From CAYMGQ01 sp964390055 (GTDB lineage Bacteria > Bacillota > Clostridia > Peptostreptococcales > Natronincolaceae), in contig CAYMGQ010000001.1 of NCBI GenBank assembly GCA_964390055.1, positions 1 to 64,000 of the forward strand: a stretch of DNA of 64,000 nucleotides. Reading direction: 5' to 3'. Under the pieces are notes generated by a model that was given only the letters and a program-made list of their open reading frames with translations, did no database searches and was not told the DNA's origin. Made by a program: the position numbers and the translations under genes. Shown piece by piece: positions 1-10,300 of the stretch (the first letter of the stretch is position 1; each line of letters begins with the position of its first letter).

Positions 1-1573
1 GGCATTGTGGTACTCGTGCATCTTCTGACTTTGGAAGATTGTAATTTGTACCAACTTCTAAACCCAATTTTCTTTTTACTTGTGAAATATATAGACTTGA
101 TACTTTCATACTATGATTTTTCAAAACATAATCCTTTATTTCTTCATAGGTTGCCTTACTTTCAGCAGTAGTAATATCAAACTCATCAAGGCTTAGGTCA
201 ATCTCAATTCTATCATCAGGATTTTTTCTGGACAAATAAACAACCGTTTCCACATGAGCCGTATGAGGAAACATATCTACTGGTTGCACCTCCATAGTTT
301 TATAGCCCCTCTCTTCTAGGTATGCTAGGTCCCGGGCCAGGGTAGCTGGGTTACAGGAGACATATACTATTTTTTTGGGTTTCATTTTTACCATGGTTTC
401 TAGTACCCTTTCGTCACAGCCCTTTCTTGGGGGGTCTACTACAACTAGGTCTGCATAGGTACCTTCTTTATATAGTTGGGGTATTAGGTCCTCTGCTCTT
501 CCTGTATAGAATTCAGCATTTTTTATATTATTTATTCTTGCATTTTCCCTGGCATCTTTGACGGCTTCCTCTACTAGTTCCACTCCTATGACTTTTTTAG
601 CCTTTCTGGCTAGGTATAGGCCTATACTTCCTATGCCACAGTAAATATCAAATACATTTTCATTGCCAGTAAGGTCTGCATAATCCACCACCTTATCGTA
701 TAACACCTGGCTTTGTGGGGTGTTAACTTGGAAAAAGGATAGGGGAGAAATATTAAATTTTATATCCCCTATATAGTCTGTTATTTTTTCTTTTCCATAT
801 AGTTTAATGTTTTCTCTGCCAAAGATTACATTGGTTTTTGCCCCATTAATATTTTGTATGATGCTCTTTAGGCCGGGTACTTTTTGTGTGAATATTTCTA
901 TCAACTTTTCTTTTTGGGGTATGTTTTTATTTTTTGTTACAATAATTACCATGACATCATCTGTCTTAAAGGCCACTCTCATGCACAGGTGTCTTATCAG
1001 GCCTTTTCCAGTAGCCTCATTATAAATACTTGCTCCAGAAATTTTGATGTATTCTCTCATGGCAGCAATTATATTTTCATTGCCGGGCTCCTGTATCAGG
1101 CATTTATCTATATCTACTATATTGTGGCTCCCTTTTTGATAGAGTCCAATGGTCGTCTCTTCTCCCATTTTCCCCAGGGGAAATTGTCCCTTATTCCTGT
1201 ATCTATAGGGGTCTTCCATTCCCAAAATTGGCTCCACCTTTGTCTTGATTTTTCCTAATCTTTCTAGGGTTTCCTTAATTCTAGCATTTTTATTATCCAA
1301 CTGTGCCCTATAGGTCATATGCATAAGCTGGCATCCACCACAATTTTTTGCATAGGGACATTTGGGCCTAACCCTGTCCTCTGAGGGTTGAACTATTTTT
1401 ACTATTTCACCCCTAGCATAATTTCTTTTTAAAACTTTAATTTGGATTTGCAAAAGATCTCCAGGAATCCCTTGGTCTACAAAGATGGTAAATCCCTGAA
1501 TTCTTCCTACTCCCTCTCCCTTATGTCCTAAATCCTCTATTTCAATAATATACTTTTGCCCTAGCTCAACCAT
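1..1573 (-). CDS. rlmD: 23S rRNA (uracil-5)-methyltransferase RlmD/RumA, 3' end cut by the window
   Basis: SAM-dependent methyltransferase that makes 5-methyluridine in 23S rRNA. The frame is open from an ATG at 1573, with a GAGAGG-type RBS about 10 nt upstream, to the left edge (524 residues visible). A TRAM-like N-terminus is followed by the 4Fe-4S cysteines C72, C78 and C81 and a later one in DIDKC. The SAM region reads VFDIYCGIGSIGLYLA, and the catalytic region has DPPRKGCDERV and YVSCNPATLARD. The usual RumA fold ends near HVETVVYLSRK. Here about 80 more residues follow (ESKATYEEIKDYV ... LYISQVKRK ...) before the edge. I recall similar tails on other clostridial RlmD proteins but cannot verify this. 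Family call is firm; the tail is unexplained. Confidence 0.93.
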   Translation of the reverse strand, partial: MVELGQKYIIEIEDLGHKGEGVGRIQGFTIFVDQGIPGDLLQIQIKVLKRNYARGEIVKIVQPSEDRVRPKCPYAKNCGGCQLMHMTYRAQLDNKNARIKETLERLGKIKTKVEPILGMEDPYRYRNKGQFPLGKMGEETTIGLYQKGSHNIVDIDKCLIQEPGNENIIAAMREYIKISGASIYNEATGKGLIRHLCMRVAFKTDDVMVIIVTKNKNIPQKEKLIEIFTQKVPGLKSIIQNINGAKTNVIFGRENIKLYGKEKITDYIGDIKFNISPLSFFQVNTPQSQVLYDKVVDYADLTGNENVFDIYCGIGSIGLYLARKAKKVIGVELVEEAVKDARENARINNIKNAEFYTGRAEDLIPQLYKEGTYADLVVVDPPRKGCDERVLETMVKMKPKKIVYVSCNPATLARDLAYLEERGYKTMEVQPVDMFPHTAHVETVVYLSRKNPDDRIEIDLSLDEFDITTAESKATYEEIKDYVLKNHSMKVSSLYISQVKRKLGLEVGTNYNLPKSEDARVPQC

Positions 1574-1677
1574 GAATATAAGACCCTCTCTTTCGTTAAT
1601 ATTGTCGATTTAAATAGTCCTTATCTTTTTATCTGCTTTTTTCCCCTTTCTTGCCGCCTTTTGTTAAACGATTGCTG

Positions 1678-1706
1678 TTTACCCTAATTATCAAATGTAT
1701 TATAAT
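1678..1706 (+). promoter_or_regulatory. Candidate sigma-A promoter of the GerMN gene
   Basis: TTTACC (1678-1683) and a perfect TATAAT (1701-1706) are separated by 17 bp, about 50 bp before the plus-strand GerMN start codon. The -35 matches 4 of 6 consensus bases. Confidence 0.5.
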
Positions 1707-1753
1707 GGTAATGACTATAGTATAAGAATAACATAAAAAGGGAGTTGTAAAAA

Positions 1754-3076
1754 ATGTGGCGTCCATTTAAAACTATTCTACTTATAATAATGTTATTTAT
1801 ATCGGCATCGGGTCTGCCCTTATATGCCGATACGGTAAATTTGGATTTCAATTTTAATTTGCCCAATGCTATTATATCTAGCAAGGATGAATCAATAAAT
1901 ATTGATTATGAATTAACTGCAATTTCTGCATCCCACCATCGTTTAAATTTATTTTTGGATGAAAAAAGTCCCTCTTTAGCATACAATGAGGAAAATCCCA
2001 TAAACCTGTCCTTTTATTTCCTGGGTAATAAAATAGCTGATTTCCAACCAACGGATATTGAGGTCACTGAGGGGGACATAGTCTCTTACGGGATAGACTT
2101 ATCCCAAGAAAATCTAGATATACCCAATGGCGATTATAACATGGAAATACAAGTGAGTTTAGGGGGAGTAGATGGAAATATCTCCTTAGAAAAAATCCCA
2201 ATTTCCTTTCATACTAATATAGACTATATCAGCCCTTTACCTTCTATTGCAAGGAATGAGACAGCCTTAACCTTATTTTTCCCTGATAATAATTTTAAGC
2301 ATCTTATTCCAATTACTAGGACTATACCCTATACTAATCTGCCCCTTAGGAGCACTCTTGATAATTTAGCTTTAGGCCCTGATGGCAGTTTGGGTCTGCC
2401 CCAAGATTCTCCCATTCCTCCTGTCCAAAGATTAAACTTATCTAGGGGGATAGCCAATGTGTATTTGTCTAAGGAGATAGGCCTATATGAGGAGTATTCG
2501 TCAATGGCCAAAATTGCCCTAGATAGTTTTGTCTATTCCCTAACATCTATAACAGAAGTCCAGGGTGTCCAATTTTATTTTGATAACCGAATACTTAGGG
2601 AGGGATTTCATGGTAATAGGGTTGACAGGCCCTTATATCCCTATGATAAGGAAAAGTTTTATATAGCTTACATTTCCCAATCCAAACGGGCCCTACTGCT
2701 ACCCATGAATATGTCAGATTTTATGCCATCGGATATTAGCATAGAGGGGGTCTTTAATGGGCTGAAGTATAGTGGGGGGATAATTCCCTATACTTCTTCT
2801 ATCCAGCCTCCTGTTCCTGAGCAGGTAGAGATTTTAAATTATAGTCTAGAGGGGACTAATCTTCAGCTGCAACTTAACCCCTCTTTTATTGAGGTCTACA
2901 GGGATAAACCTGACTTTCAAAAGTTAATGGTAGATTCTATTGTTTATACTTTTGCTAGCTTAGATAATATCGAAAGTGTAGAATTCCAGCTTGTATCTGA
3001 CAATAATTATATCTCTGAGCATATTCCCTTATTTAAGCCAGTATCACCCTCACAATATATAAACCCCGAACTCTAA
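1754..3076 (+). CDS. Exported protein with two GerMN domains
   Basis: A 440-residue protein with an N-terminal signal peptide (hydrophobic stretch about residues 6-24, LYADT at the likely cleavage region). There is no lipobox, so it is probably secreted rather than lipid-anchored. Two GerMN-type repeats are visible at about residues 185-275 (LALGPDGSLGLP, GIANVYLSKEI, then a SLTSITEVQGVQFYFD strand) and 355-420 (LQLQLNPSF, FASLDNIESVEFQL). GerMN domains occur in the germination/sporulation protein GerM and in other envelope proteins; the exact role here is unknown. RBS GGGAG lies 9 nt upstream of the ATG. It is the only substantial plus-strand gene in the first 49 kb and is closed by a hairpin overlapping its stop codon. 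Confidence 0.82.
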   Translation: MWRPFKTILLIIMLFISASGLPLYADTVNLDFNFNLPNAIISSKDESINIDYELTAISASHHRLNLFLDEKSPSLAYNEENPINLSFYFLGNKIADFQPTDIEVTEGDIVSYGIDLSQENLDIPNGDYNMEIQVSLGGVDGNISLEKIPISFHTNIDYISPLPSIARNETALTLFFPDNNFKHLIPITRTIPYTNLPLRSTLDNLALGPDGSLGLPQDSPIPPVQRLNLSRGIANVYLSKEIGLYEEYSSMAKIALDSFVYSLTSITEVQGVQFYFDNRILREGFHGNRVDRPLYPYDKEKFYIAYISQSKRALLLPMNMSDFMPSDISIEGVFNGLKYSGGIIPYTSSIQPPVPEQVEILNYSLEGTNLQLQLNPSFIEVYRDKPDFQKLMVDSIVYTFASLDNIESVEFQLVSDNNYISEHIPLFKPVSPSQYINPEL

Positions 3077-3105
3077 ATAAGACGGTCCCCACCGTCTTAT
3101 TTATT
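3075..3105 (+). terminator. Intrinsic terminator after the GerMN gene
   Basis: Perfect 12-bp stem (3075-3086 with 3091-3102), loop CCCC, then a T-rich tail. The stem begins inside the TAA stop codon of the GerMN gene. Confidence 0.8.
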
Positions 3106-3110
3106 TCAGA

Positions 3111-3136
3111 CAAAAAGGGCACTTAACAAAGTGCCC
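3111..3136 (-). terminator. Intrinsic terminator facing the fxsA gene
   Basis: Perfect 8-bp stem (3117-3124 with 3129-3136), 4-nt loop, followed on the minus strand by TTTTTG. It closes the minus-strand unit that ends with fxsA, back to back with the GerMN terminator. Confidence 0.75.
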
Positions 3137-3233
3137 ATGGAGCATAGAATCAGTTTACCTCGTGAATTTGTATATATTAAGCATTATTTACCAATAGTTT
3201 GTGCTTTATACCTAAAATTATAAAAATTATAAT

Positions 3234-3629
3234 TTATTCTCTATAGTAATACACAAAGGTCCCTTCACTGATCATTTTTCTAATCTTTCCTTTAATTAGA
3301 TTTTTGACAGTTTCTCTCAAAATAGGTACTACTAATAAGAAGCCCGTAATATCAGTTACTATTCCTGGGGCCAATAATAAAATTCCTCCAATAATAATAC
3401 ATAAACCGTTTATGAGTTCGTCCCCTGGCATTCGGCCTTGACTCATTTCTATTTTTATTCTTTGCAAGACACTCCTACCCTCTCTTCTGGCCATATAAGC
3501 ACCAAAAAAGCCTGTGAAGAGTACAATTAGTATTGTATATCCCAGTCCTATATATTTACTTAATTTTATTAGAATTGCCAGTTCTATTATGGGCATAAGG
3601 GTAAATAATACTATTAGTTTTAGTAACAT
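3234..3629 (-). CDS. fxsA: FxsA family membrane protein
   Basis: A 131-residue small membrane protein of the FxsA family (named for suppression of F-exclusion of phage T7 when overexpressed). Its normal role is poorly defined. Three to four hydrophobic segments lie at about residues 1-20, 26-46 and 72-100. The family-typical GYTILIVLFTGFFGAYMARREG region and the LLLAPGIVTDITGFLLVVP region are both present. A GGGAGGTGG RBS precedes the ATG. It lies 12 bp downstream of the thioesterase gene, so the two are probably cotranscribed. Confidence 0.88.
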   Translation of the reverse strand: MLLKLIVLFTLMPIIELAILIKLSKYIGLGYTILIVLFTGFFGAYMARREGRSVLQRIKIEMSQGRMPGDELINGLCIIIGGILLLAPGIVTDITGFLLVVPILRETVKNLIKGKIRKMISEGTFVYYYRE

Positions 3630-3641
3630 CCCACCACCTCC

Positions 3642-4055
3642 CTATGAATATTCCAAAAGTCGATTATACAATTCTGGGTGTAGTTTTTTGAAATTAACAG
3701 GTCTTAAATCATTATCAACGAAGGCATGAATGGTTTTACCCACAGCTAATTCCTGCTGGTCTTCCCTTCTAATCACCCGATATTCAAAGGTTATTCTAAT
3801 ACCTTTTATTCCCTTTATCCTAGTATTTATTATTAATTCATCATCATATTTGGCTGGAATTTTATATTTGCAGTCTGCCTCTATAACGGGTAGCATTATA
3901 TTTTTCTTTTCCATTTGCCTATATGAATATCCTAGCTCTCTCAGTAAATCAGTCCTGCCTATCTCAAACCATGTAAAGTAGTTGCCATGGTAGACAACGC
4001 CCATCTGGTCGGTCTCCTGATATCTAACTCTAACCTGGCTTAATGATTTTTTCAC
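3642..4055 (-). CDS. YbgC/FadM-type acyl-CoA thioesterase
   Basis: A 137-residue single hot-dog domain protein of the 4HBT/YbgC family, which hydrolyses acyl-CoA thioesters. The family motif RVRYQETDQMGVVYHGNYFTWFEIGR is at residues 8-33 (only its key parts matter: D17 and the VVYHGNY segment). The start is a GTG preceded by GGGAGGT. The substrate cannot be told from sequence. It sits between pyk and fxsA but is separated from pyk by a hairpin, so it may have its own promoter. Confidence 0.85.
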   Translation of the reverse strand: MKKSLSQVRVRYQETDQMGVVYHGNYFTWFEIGRTDLLRELGYSYRQMEKKNIMLPVIEADCKYKIPAKYDDELIINTRIKGIKGIRITFEYRVIRREDQQELAVGKTIHAFVDNDLRPVNFKKLHPELYNRLLEYS

Positions 4056-4108
4056 CCCAATACCTCCCTAGATATATTATATCCTAAAATGTATGCCCAT
4101 AAAGTATA

Positions 4109-4136
4109 ATAGAGTCTATTTTCCCATAGACTCTAT
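4109..4136 (-). terminator. Hairpin terminator downstream of pyk
   Basis: Perfect 10-bp stem (4109-4118 with 4127-4136) and 8-nt loop, 62 bp beyond the pyk stop. The minus-strand tail is only weakly T-rich (TATACTTTATG), so termination may be partial. Confidence 0.6.
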
Positions 4137-4197
4137 ATTATGCAAGCAAATAGGATTAGAAAACTTACTCTTCTAAACAAGGCAAAAGTGTATTTAA

Positions 4198-5955
4198 TTA
4201 TAAAATTCTGGTTTTGCCACTATAAATCAAGCCCGTATTTGCGTCTACGGTAACAATATCTCCATTTTTTAATTTGCTACAGGCGGATTCGGCCCCAACA
4301 ACTGTTGGTTTGCAATAATGTAACCCTACTATAGCAGCATGACTAGTTATTCCACCCTCTTCAGTTACTATTGCACCAGCCCCTTCGATAATGTCCACTA
4401 GGTCCCTATCGGTGGATTGGCATACCAAAATATCTCCTTCCTTAAATCTGCTAATATTTTGCTTTCTATCATCTATAATGACTACTCGGCCGGTGGCTGA
4501 GTTTTTGCCAATTCCTGTTCCCGACAAGAGGATATCACCCACTATATGGGCCTTGATCAAATTGGTAGTACCCGCTACTCCTACAGGAACACCAGCTGTG
4601 ATAACTACCAGCTCACCTCTTTCTATTAGCCCCTCCCTTAATGCTGTTTCAGTAGATACTTCGATTATATCATCGGTAGTTTCTAGCTCCTCAGTTATAA
4701 TGGAGGTCACGCCCCATACTAGGCTCATCCTTCTCCTAATGCTTTCTTTAGTAGTGGTAGCAATGATGGGGGCTTTAGGTCTAAATTTAGATACCATCCT
4801 AGCAGTATAGCCAGAGGATGTTGCAGTTATAATAGCTGATGCCTGTAAATCCATGGCTGTTAGACAGGTTCCATTACTTATGGCATCTGTTATGGTTATA
4901 TTTTTTTCTACTACTTTACTTCTTAACAGCTCCTTAAAATCTATAGAATCCTCGGTTCTCTTGGCTATTATCCTCATCATATTTACTGCCTCGATGGGGT
5001 ATTTTCCAATGGCAGTTTCCCCAGACAACATAATAGCATCGGTCCCATCCAAAATTGCATTAGCTATATCGGTAACTTCCGCCCGAGTAGGTCTAGGGTT
5101 TCTCATCATTGAATCCAACATTTGTGTGGCTGTAATTACTGGTTTTCCCACCTTATTGCATTTTTCTATCATGTGTTTTTGTATTAGGGGTATCTCTTCA
5201 GTAGGGACTTCTACCCCCAAATCCCCTCTTGCCACCATAATACCATCTGATACCTGGATAATTTCATCTAGGTTGTCTATCCCTTCCTGGTTTTCTATTT
5301 TACCAATGATTTGAATCTCTTGGCCCTTGTTTTCCTCTAGTATCTTCCTTACTTCCAAGACATCTTCAGCCTTCCTTACAAAGGAGGCTGCTATAAAATC
5401 TATCCCCATATTAATGCCGAATTTAATATCCTCTATATCCTTTTCTGTAATTGCAGGCAATTTAATTTTGGCTCCGGGAACGTTAATCCCTTTGTTACTT
5501 TTTATAATGCCAGGGTTCTCTACTATGCATTCTATATCAGTACCCTGGCTAATCTTCTCTACCTTTAATTCTACCAAGCCATCATCAATTAGAATTTTAT
5601 TTCCTACTTCTATATCTCTGGCCAAGTTAGGGTAACTTACACTGCATATTTTTTCATCCCCAAGAACCTCCCTGCTAGTAAGGGTATACCTATCTCCCTC
5701 CTTCAGAAATACTTCTGACACCCCAAATTCCCCGGTTCTTATTTCGGGCCCCTTAGTGTCTAGGAGAATAGCCACTGGTTCATTTAATTCTTTCCGAACC
5801 TTTTTTATCATTTTTATTATTCTACCATGACTATCATGGTCTCCATGGGAAAAATTCAATCTGGCAACATTTAATCCCTTTTTTACTAACTCTCTGAATA
5901 TCTCTTGGTCTTCACTAGCAGGTCCTAATGTAGAAACTATTTTGGTTTTTTTCAC
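4198..5955 (-). CDS. pyk: Pyruvate kinase with C-terminal PEP-utiliser-type domain
   Basis: Converts phosphoenolpyruvate and ADP to pyruvate and ATP, the last step of glycolysis. It has 585 residues. The TIM-barrel core contains NFSHGDH near the N-terminus, MVARGDLGVE, and ATQMLDSMMRNPRPTRAE. An extra C-terminal domain of about 110 residues carries EGGITSHAAIVG (His near residue 537), the swivelling PEP-synthase-like domain found in many Firmicutes pyruvate kinases. The start is a GTG with AGGAGG 7 nt upstream. It lies 36 bp after pfkA and is probably in the same transcript with it. Confidence 0.97.
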   Translation of the reverse strand: MKKTKIVSTLGPASEDQEIFRELVKKGLNVARLNFSHGDHDSHGRIIKMIKKVRKELNEPVAILLDTKGPEIRTGEFGVSEVFLKEGDRYTLTSREVLGDEKICSVSYPNLARDIEVGNKILIDDGLVELKVEKISQGTDIECIVENPGIIKSNKGINVPGAKIKLPAITEKDIEDIKFGINMGIDFIAASFVRKAEDVLEVRKILEENKGQEIQIIGKIENQEGIDNLDEIIQVSDGIMVARGDLGVEVPTEEIPLIQKHMIEKCNKVGKPVITATQMLDSMMRNPRPTRAEVTDIANAILDGTDAIMLSGETAIGKYPIEAVNMMRIIAKRTEDSIDFKELLRSKVVEKNITITDAISNGTCLTAMDLQASAIITATSSGYTARMVSKFRPKAPIIATTTKESIRRRMSLVWGVTSIITEELETTDDIIEVSTETALREGLIERGELVVITAGVPVGVAGTTNLIKAHIVGDILLSGTGIGKNSATGRVVIIDDRKQNISRFKEGDILVCQSTDRDLVDIIEGAGAIVTEEGGITSHAAIVGLHYCKPTVVGAESACSKLKNGDIVTVDANTGLIYSGKTRIL

Positions 5956-5991
5956 CCTTTTCCCCTCCTAATTTCTAGCTATATAAATTTA

Positions 5992-6951
5992 TTATATTGA
6001 TAGTATGTCTACTAGTTGATAAACACTTTCGTCTAATTTTTTCTCTATTGATAATGCTTGCTTGGTGTCTATGCTATATATTTCATTTCCCCTGACACCT
6101 ACTGCATGGCTTTCCTGTCCATGGCAAAGTAGGTCTACGGCCTTAGCACCCATTTTACTAGCTAAAACCCTGTCAAAGGCGGTGGGATTACCTCCCCTTT
6201 GTATATGGCCTAGAATTGTGGCCCTAGTTTCTATCCCAGTTTTCTTCTCTATAATATCTCCCAACTCAATGGCGCAGCCTACTCCTTCGGCCAAGACAAT
6301 TATACTATGTAATTTGCCCCGGTTACGTCCCTTTATCAATTTCTTGCAAACCTTTTCAATATTTAAACCCACCTCGGGAATAATAATACTCTCTGCTCCT
6401 CCAGCCAAACCTGCAAATAAGGCAATATCTCCACAGTGTCTCCCCATAACTTCAATAATATTAGCCCTGCCATGGGAGGCAGAAGTATCCCTAATTTTGC
6501 TTATGGCATCTACCACAGTATTCATGGCAGTATTAAAACCAATTGTATAATCAGTATAGGCAAGGTCGTTATCGATGGTTCCTGGCACCCCTATGGTAGG
6601 TACCCCCAATTTATTGAGCTCATAGGCCCCAGCTAAGGACCCATTACCACCAATTACCACCAATCCCTTAATTCCAAAAACATTTATTACATTTAAGGCC
6701 TTATTTTTTCCCTTCTCAGTTGTAAATTCCTCACTTCGTGCAGTCCTAAGTATGGTTCCTCCCCTATGTATAATGTCTGCTACTGATGATAATTTCATTT
6801 CATCTAACTTGCCATGAATTAATCCATCATAACCCCTCTGGATGCCCATAACTCTACAACCTCTTGAAATGCCACTTCTTACAACAGCCCTTATGGCTGC
6901 ATTCATACCGGGGGAATCACCACCACTAGTTAAGACCCCTATTGTATCCAT
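5992..6951 (-). CDS. pfkA: 6-phosphofructokinase
   Basis: ATP-dependent phosphorylation of fructose 6-phosphate in glycolysis. The nucleotide loop is GVLTSGGDSPGMNAAIRAVVR. Catalytic PGTIDND is followed by the substrate region (MGRHCGDIAL). RGGNPTAFDRVLA is near the C-terminus. I place the start at the ATG at 6951, because GGAGGT lies 7 nt upstream and the resulting 319 residues match the family length. An upstream in-frame ATG at 6984 would add 11 residues and put this RBS inside the gene. It sits between a DUF2007-like gene and pyk, the common clostridial glycolytic arrangement behind dnaE. Confidence 0.96.
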   Translation of the reverse strand: MDTIGVLTSGGDSPGMNAAIRAVVRSGISRGCRVMGIQRGYDGLIHGKLDEMKLSSVADIIHRGGTILRTARSEEFTTEKGKNKALNVINVFGIKGLVVIGGNGSLAGAYELNKLGVPTIGVPGTIDNDLAYTDYTIGFNTAMNTVVDAISKIRDTSASHGRANIIEVMGRHCGDIALFAGLAGGAESIIIPEVGLNIEKVCKKLIKGRNRGKLHSIIVLAEGVGCAIELGDIIEKKTGIETRATILGHIQRGGNPTAFDRVLASKMGAKAVDLLCHGQESHAVGVRGNEIYSIDTKQALSIEKKLDESVYQLVDILSI

Positions 6952-7051
6952 CGAATTACCTCCATTCATAGAGTGCGGGACCAAAAATGTCCCTATTCAC
7001 TTGTATCTTGGCCCCATCCGTAAATTTACTATAATTAGGGTAAAATTTCCC

Positions 7052-7243
7052 CTAAAGTCCTCTATATAATAGGATTGAATGGGCTTCTTCCACCTCAGAC
7101 TCTAGGACCGCTATCTCACATATACCATTTTCCTGGTCCTTGGTAACAGGCTTAACCTTCACTAAAAAACCCTCTTCTGTTAAGATAGTCTCCACCAGCT
7201 CTGCATCTTTCCGAGTATTAGCCATATGTACAACTTTCCACAT
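7052..7243 (-). CDS. Small DUF2007-like protein
   Basis: A 63-residue protein starting MWKVVHMANTRKDAELVETILTEE at the ATG at 7243, with GGGGAG about 9 nt upstream. A TTG five codons earlier is a weaker alternative. The predicted beta-alpha-beta fold (MWKVVHMA strand, then a helix, then FLVKVKPV) resembles DUF2007/PII-like putative signal-transducing domains. Such proteins are common between dnaE and pfkA in Clostridia. Some databases label them glutamate decarboxylase, which is not credible for this length. Function unknown. Confidence 0.7.
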   Translation of the reverse strand: MWKVVHMANTRKDAELVETILTEEGFLVKVKPVTKDQENGICEIAVLESEVEEAHSILLYRGL

Positions 7244-7368
7244 CCTAGGTCTCCCCAATCATCATTAGTAATAAAGCCTTTCTATAACATTTATATCCAT
7301 AAATATCTAATTATAATTAATTATATAAAATCGCCTTGGTCTTTTCAATCATAAAACAAAAGAAAAAA

Positions 7369-10300
7369 TTAGGAAACTGACTGGACCTTTACTGATTCCT
7401 CTCCAAAAATTTGGCATAATTCCTCTATCAGATTACTACTCAAACTTATCCATAAATTTTTGTCCGCCCTTAGTACTTTATTATCACTTTGTATAAATAT
7501 ATACACAGGTACATTTCCCGAATGTTTTTTAAAAATTGGTCCCGCTTTTTTAAGTAATTTCATATTTTCCTTATCTTTAATCCGTATATATAGTTTGTCT
7601 AATTCCACTTTATTTAGTGGCTGGATTTTGTTTGCTATAATTTTTGGTGCCTCATCGTCCTTGATATTTAAGGATCCGCTGAGGACAACCAATTCATCTT
7701 CCTTAATTAAATATCTGTATTCTTCAAATGTTCGGGGAAATATAATACATTCAATTGTCCCATATAAGTCTTCCAAAAGGATAAAAGCCATTAATTGATT
7801 ATGTTTTGTTACCTTTGTAGTTATTTGGCTAATAATTCCCCCAAGTTTACACCTTTGCCCATCCCAATGTTCTGCCCTTTCTGGACTTTCCTCTATATCT
7901 AACAAATCCTTGCTAGATATGGTTGATAGTATCTCCAGCTCCTCCTGGTGTTGGGCTAGGGGGTGGCCGCTTATATAAAGGCCCAGGACCTCTTTTTCCA
8001 TAGTCAGTTTTAGCTTGTCGTTAAACTCCTTAATGTCCGGTAGGGGGGTGTCCTTTAGGGATTTTGCATCTCCAATTGCCATATCAAATAGGCCTATTTG
8101 GCCATCAATATTTCTTTTTCTATCTTGGCTTATACTATCCATTACTCCCTCATATGTTGCCATTAGTTGTGACCTTTTTACCTGTAGGCTATCAAAGGCA
8201 CCACATTTTATTAAACTTTCAACCGCCCTTTTATTCAAATCTCCAATGTCAACTTTTTGACAAAAGTCTGTAAAGCTCTCAAAATCTCCCTTGTCTTCCC
8301 TTGCCTTTACCATGGAATTAATCATACCAAGTCCTACATTTTTAACAGCTAGTAGGCCAAAGCGTATTTTATTCCCCTCTACACTAAAGGAACTATTACT
8401 TTTATTTATATCAGGGGGCAAAATTTCTATCCCCATTCCTTTGCAATCTTGGATATATTGGGCTATTTTGGATGTATTACTCATAACGCTAGTCATTAAG
8501 GCAGCCATAAATTCCACAGGATAGTGGGCCTTCAAATAGGAGGTTTCATATCCCAATACAGCATAGGCAGCAGCATGGGACTTGTTGAAGGCATAGTTGG
8601 CAAAGTCTATCATGTCATCATAGATTTGATTTGCAATATTTTCATCTATACCTCTTCTGATACAACCTGGTATTTCTACATCTCCCTTATCGTCTAGCTT
8701 GCCATAGATAAAATACTGCCTTTCCTCCTCCATCACATCCATTTCCTTTTTACTCATTGCCCGCCTAACTAAATCACTTCTGGCATAGGAATAGCCTGCT
8801 AGCTCTCTTACTATTTCCATGACCTGTTCTTGATATACCAGACAACCATAGGTAACCTCAAGTATAGGTTTTAGGCTATCATGGAGATATTCTATTTTTG
8901 AAGGATCGTTCTTATAGGCTATATAGCGGGGGATGGAATCCATTGGTCCTGGCCTATAGAGTGAAATCCCTGCTATGACATCCTCTAAGTTACTAGGCCT
9001 TAATTCCCTCATAAATTGAATCATGCCCGCACTCTCTAACTGGAAAACGCCCAAGGTTTCCCCCCTGCTGATTAATTCATAGACCTTCTTATCTCCATAA
9101 TCCATGTTGGAAAAATCAATATTTTTTCCCTGGTTTTCTAAGATATGTTTTCTAGTATCTTCGATTACCGTCAGGGTTCTCAAACCCAAAAAGTCCATTT
9201 TCAACAGTCCCAATTCCTCTAAGGTCCCCATTGGGAATTGTGTGGTTACACTTTCATCATGCATATAAAGGGGGACATGGTCTTCCAAATTCTTTTTAGA
9301 AATTACAACTCCGGCTGCATGGGTTGAGGCATGCCTTGGAATACCTTCAAGCTTTTTTGCCATTTCAATTAAGTATTTGGCCTCCTCATCCTCCTTATAT
9401 AGTTTCCCAAACTCTGGATTTACTTGCAGGGCCTTATCAATGGTTATGCCCGGTGTAAAGGGAATTTGCTTGGCAATTCTATCCACTATATTATAGGGCA
9501 TATTAATTACCCTACCCACATCCCTTATTGCTGCCCTAGCAGCCATTGTACCGAAGGTAATAATTTGGGCTACCTTGTCCTTACCGTACTTATGTTTAAC
9601 GTATTCTATTACTTCTTCCCGTCTTTCATAGCAAAAATCTATATCTATATCTGGCATAGATACCCTTTGGGGATTTAAAAATCGTTCGAAAATTAGGCCA
9701 TATTTTATTGGATCGATATCTGTAATTCCTAGGCTATATGCCACAATACTCCCGGCAGAGCTTCCTCTTCCAGGTCCAACAGGAATCCCATTATCCTTTG
9801 CGTATTTTATAAAATCCCACACTATTAAAAAGTATTCAGCATATCCCATTCCCTCTATAACCTGTAATTCAAATTCTAACCTTTCCTTTATTGCTTTAGA
9901 AGGGTCCCCGTACCGCTCCTCCAGGCCCTGGTTACATAATTTTCTCAGGTATTCCTGTACATTATAACCCTCAGGAGTCCTGTATTGGGGAAGATATATA
10001 TTGTCAAAATCAAACTCTAGATTACAGGCATCAGCTATTTTTACAGTGTTCTCCAATGCCTCGGGTATATAGGCAAAGAGTTCTTCCATTTCCTTATGAC
10101 TTTTTAAATAAAATTCAGAACTTGGAAATTTCATTCTTTCCTCTTCTTCTCTTATTTTACCTGTTTGAATACAAAGTAGGATGTCATGGGCCTCAGCATC
10201 ATCCTTGTATATATAATGAACATCATTAGTTGCTACCAGGGGGATTCCTGTTTCCCGGCTAAGCTTTAAAAGTTGATGGTTTACATCTTTTTGCTCCCTT

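Noticed and set aside
884..1258. Plus-strand open frame of about 124 codons
   Set aside because: It is antisense to the conserved rlmD catalytic region and has no recognisable domain or RBS support.
7052..7258. Glutamate decarboxylase label sometimes attached to this small protein
   Set aside because: At 63-68 residues it cannot hold a PLP-dependent decarboxylase; the fold resembles DUF2007.
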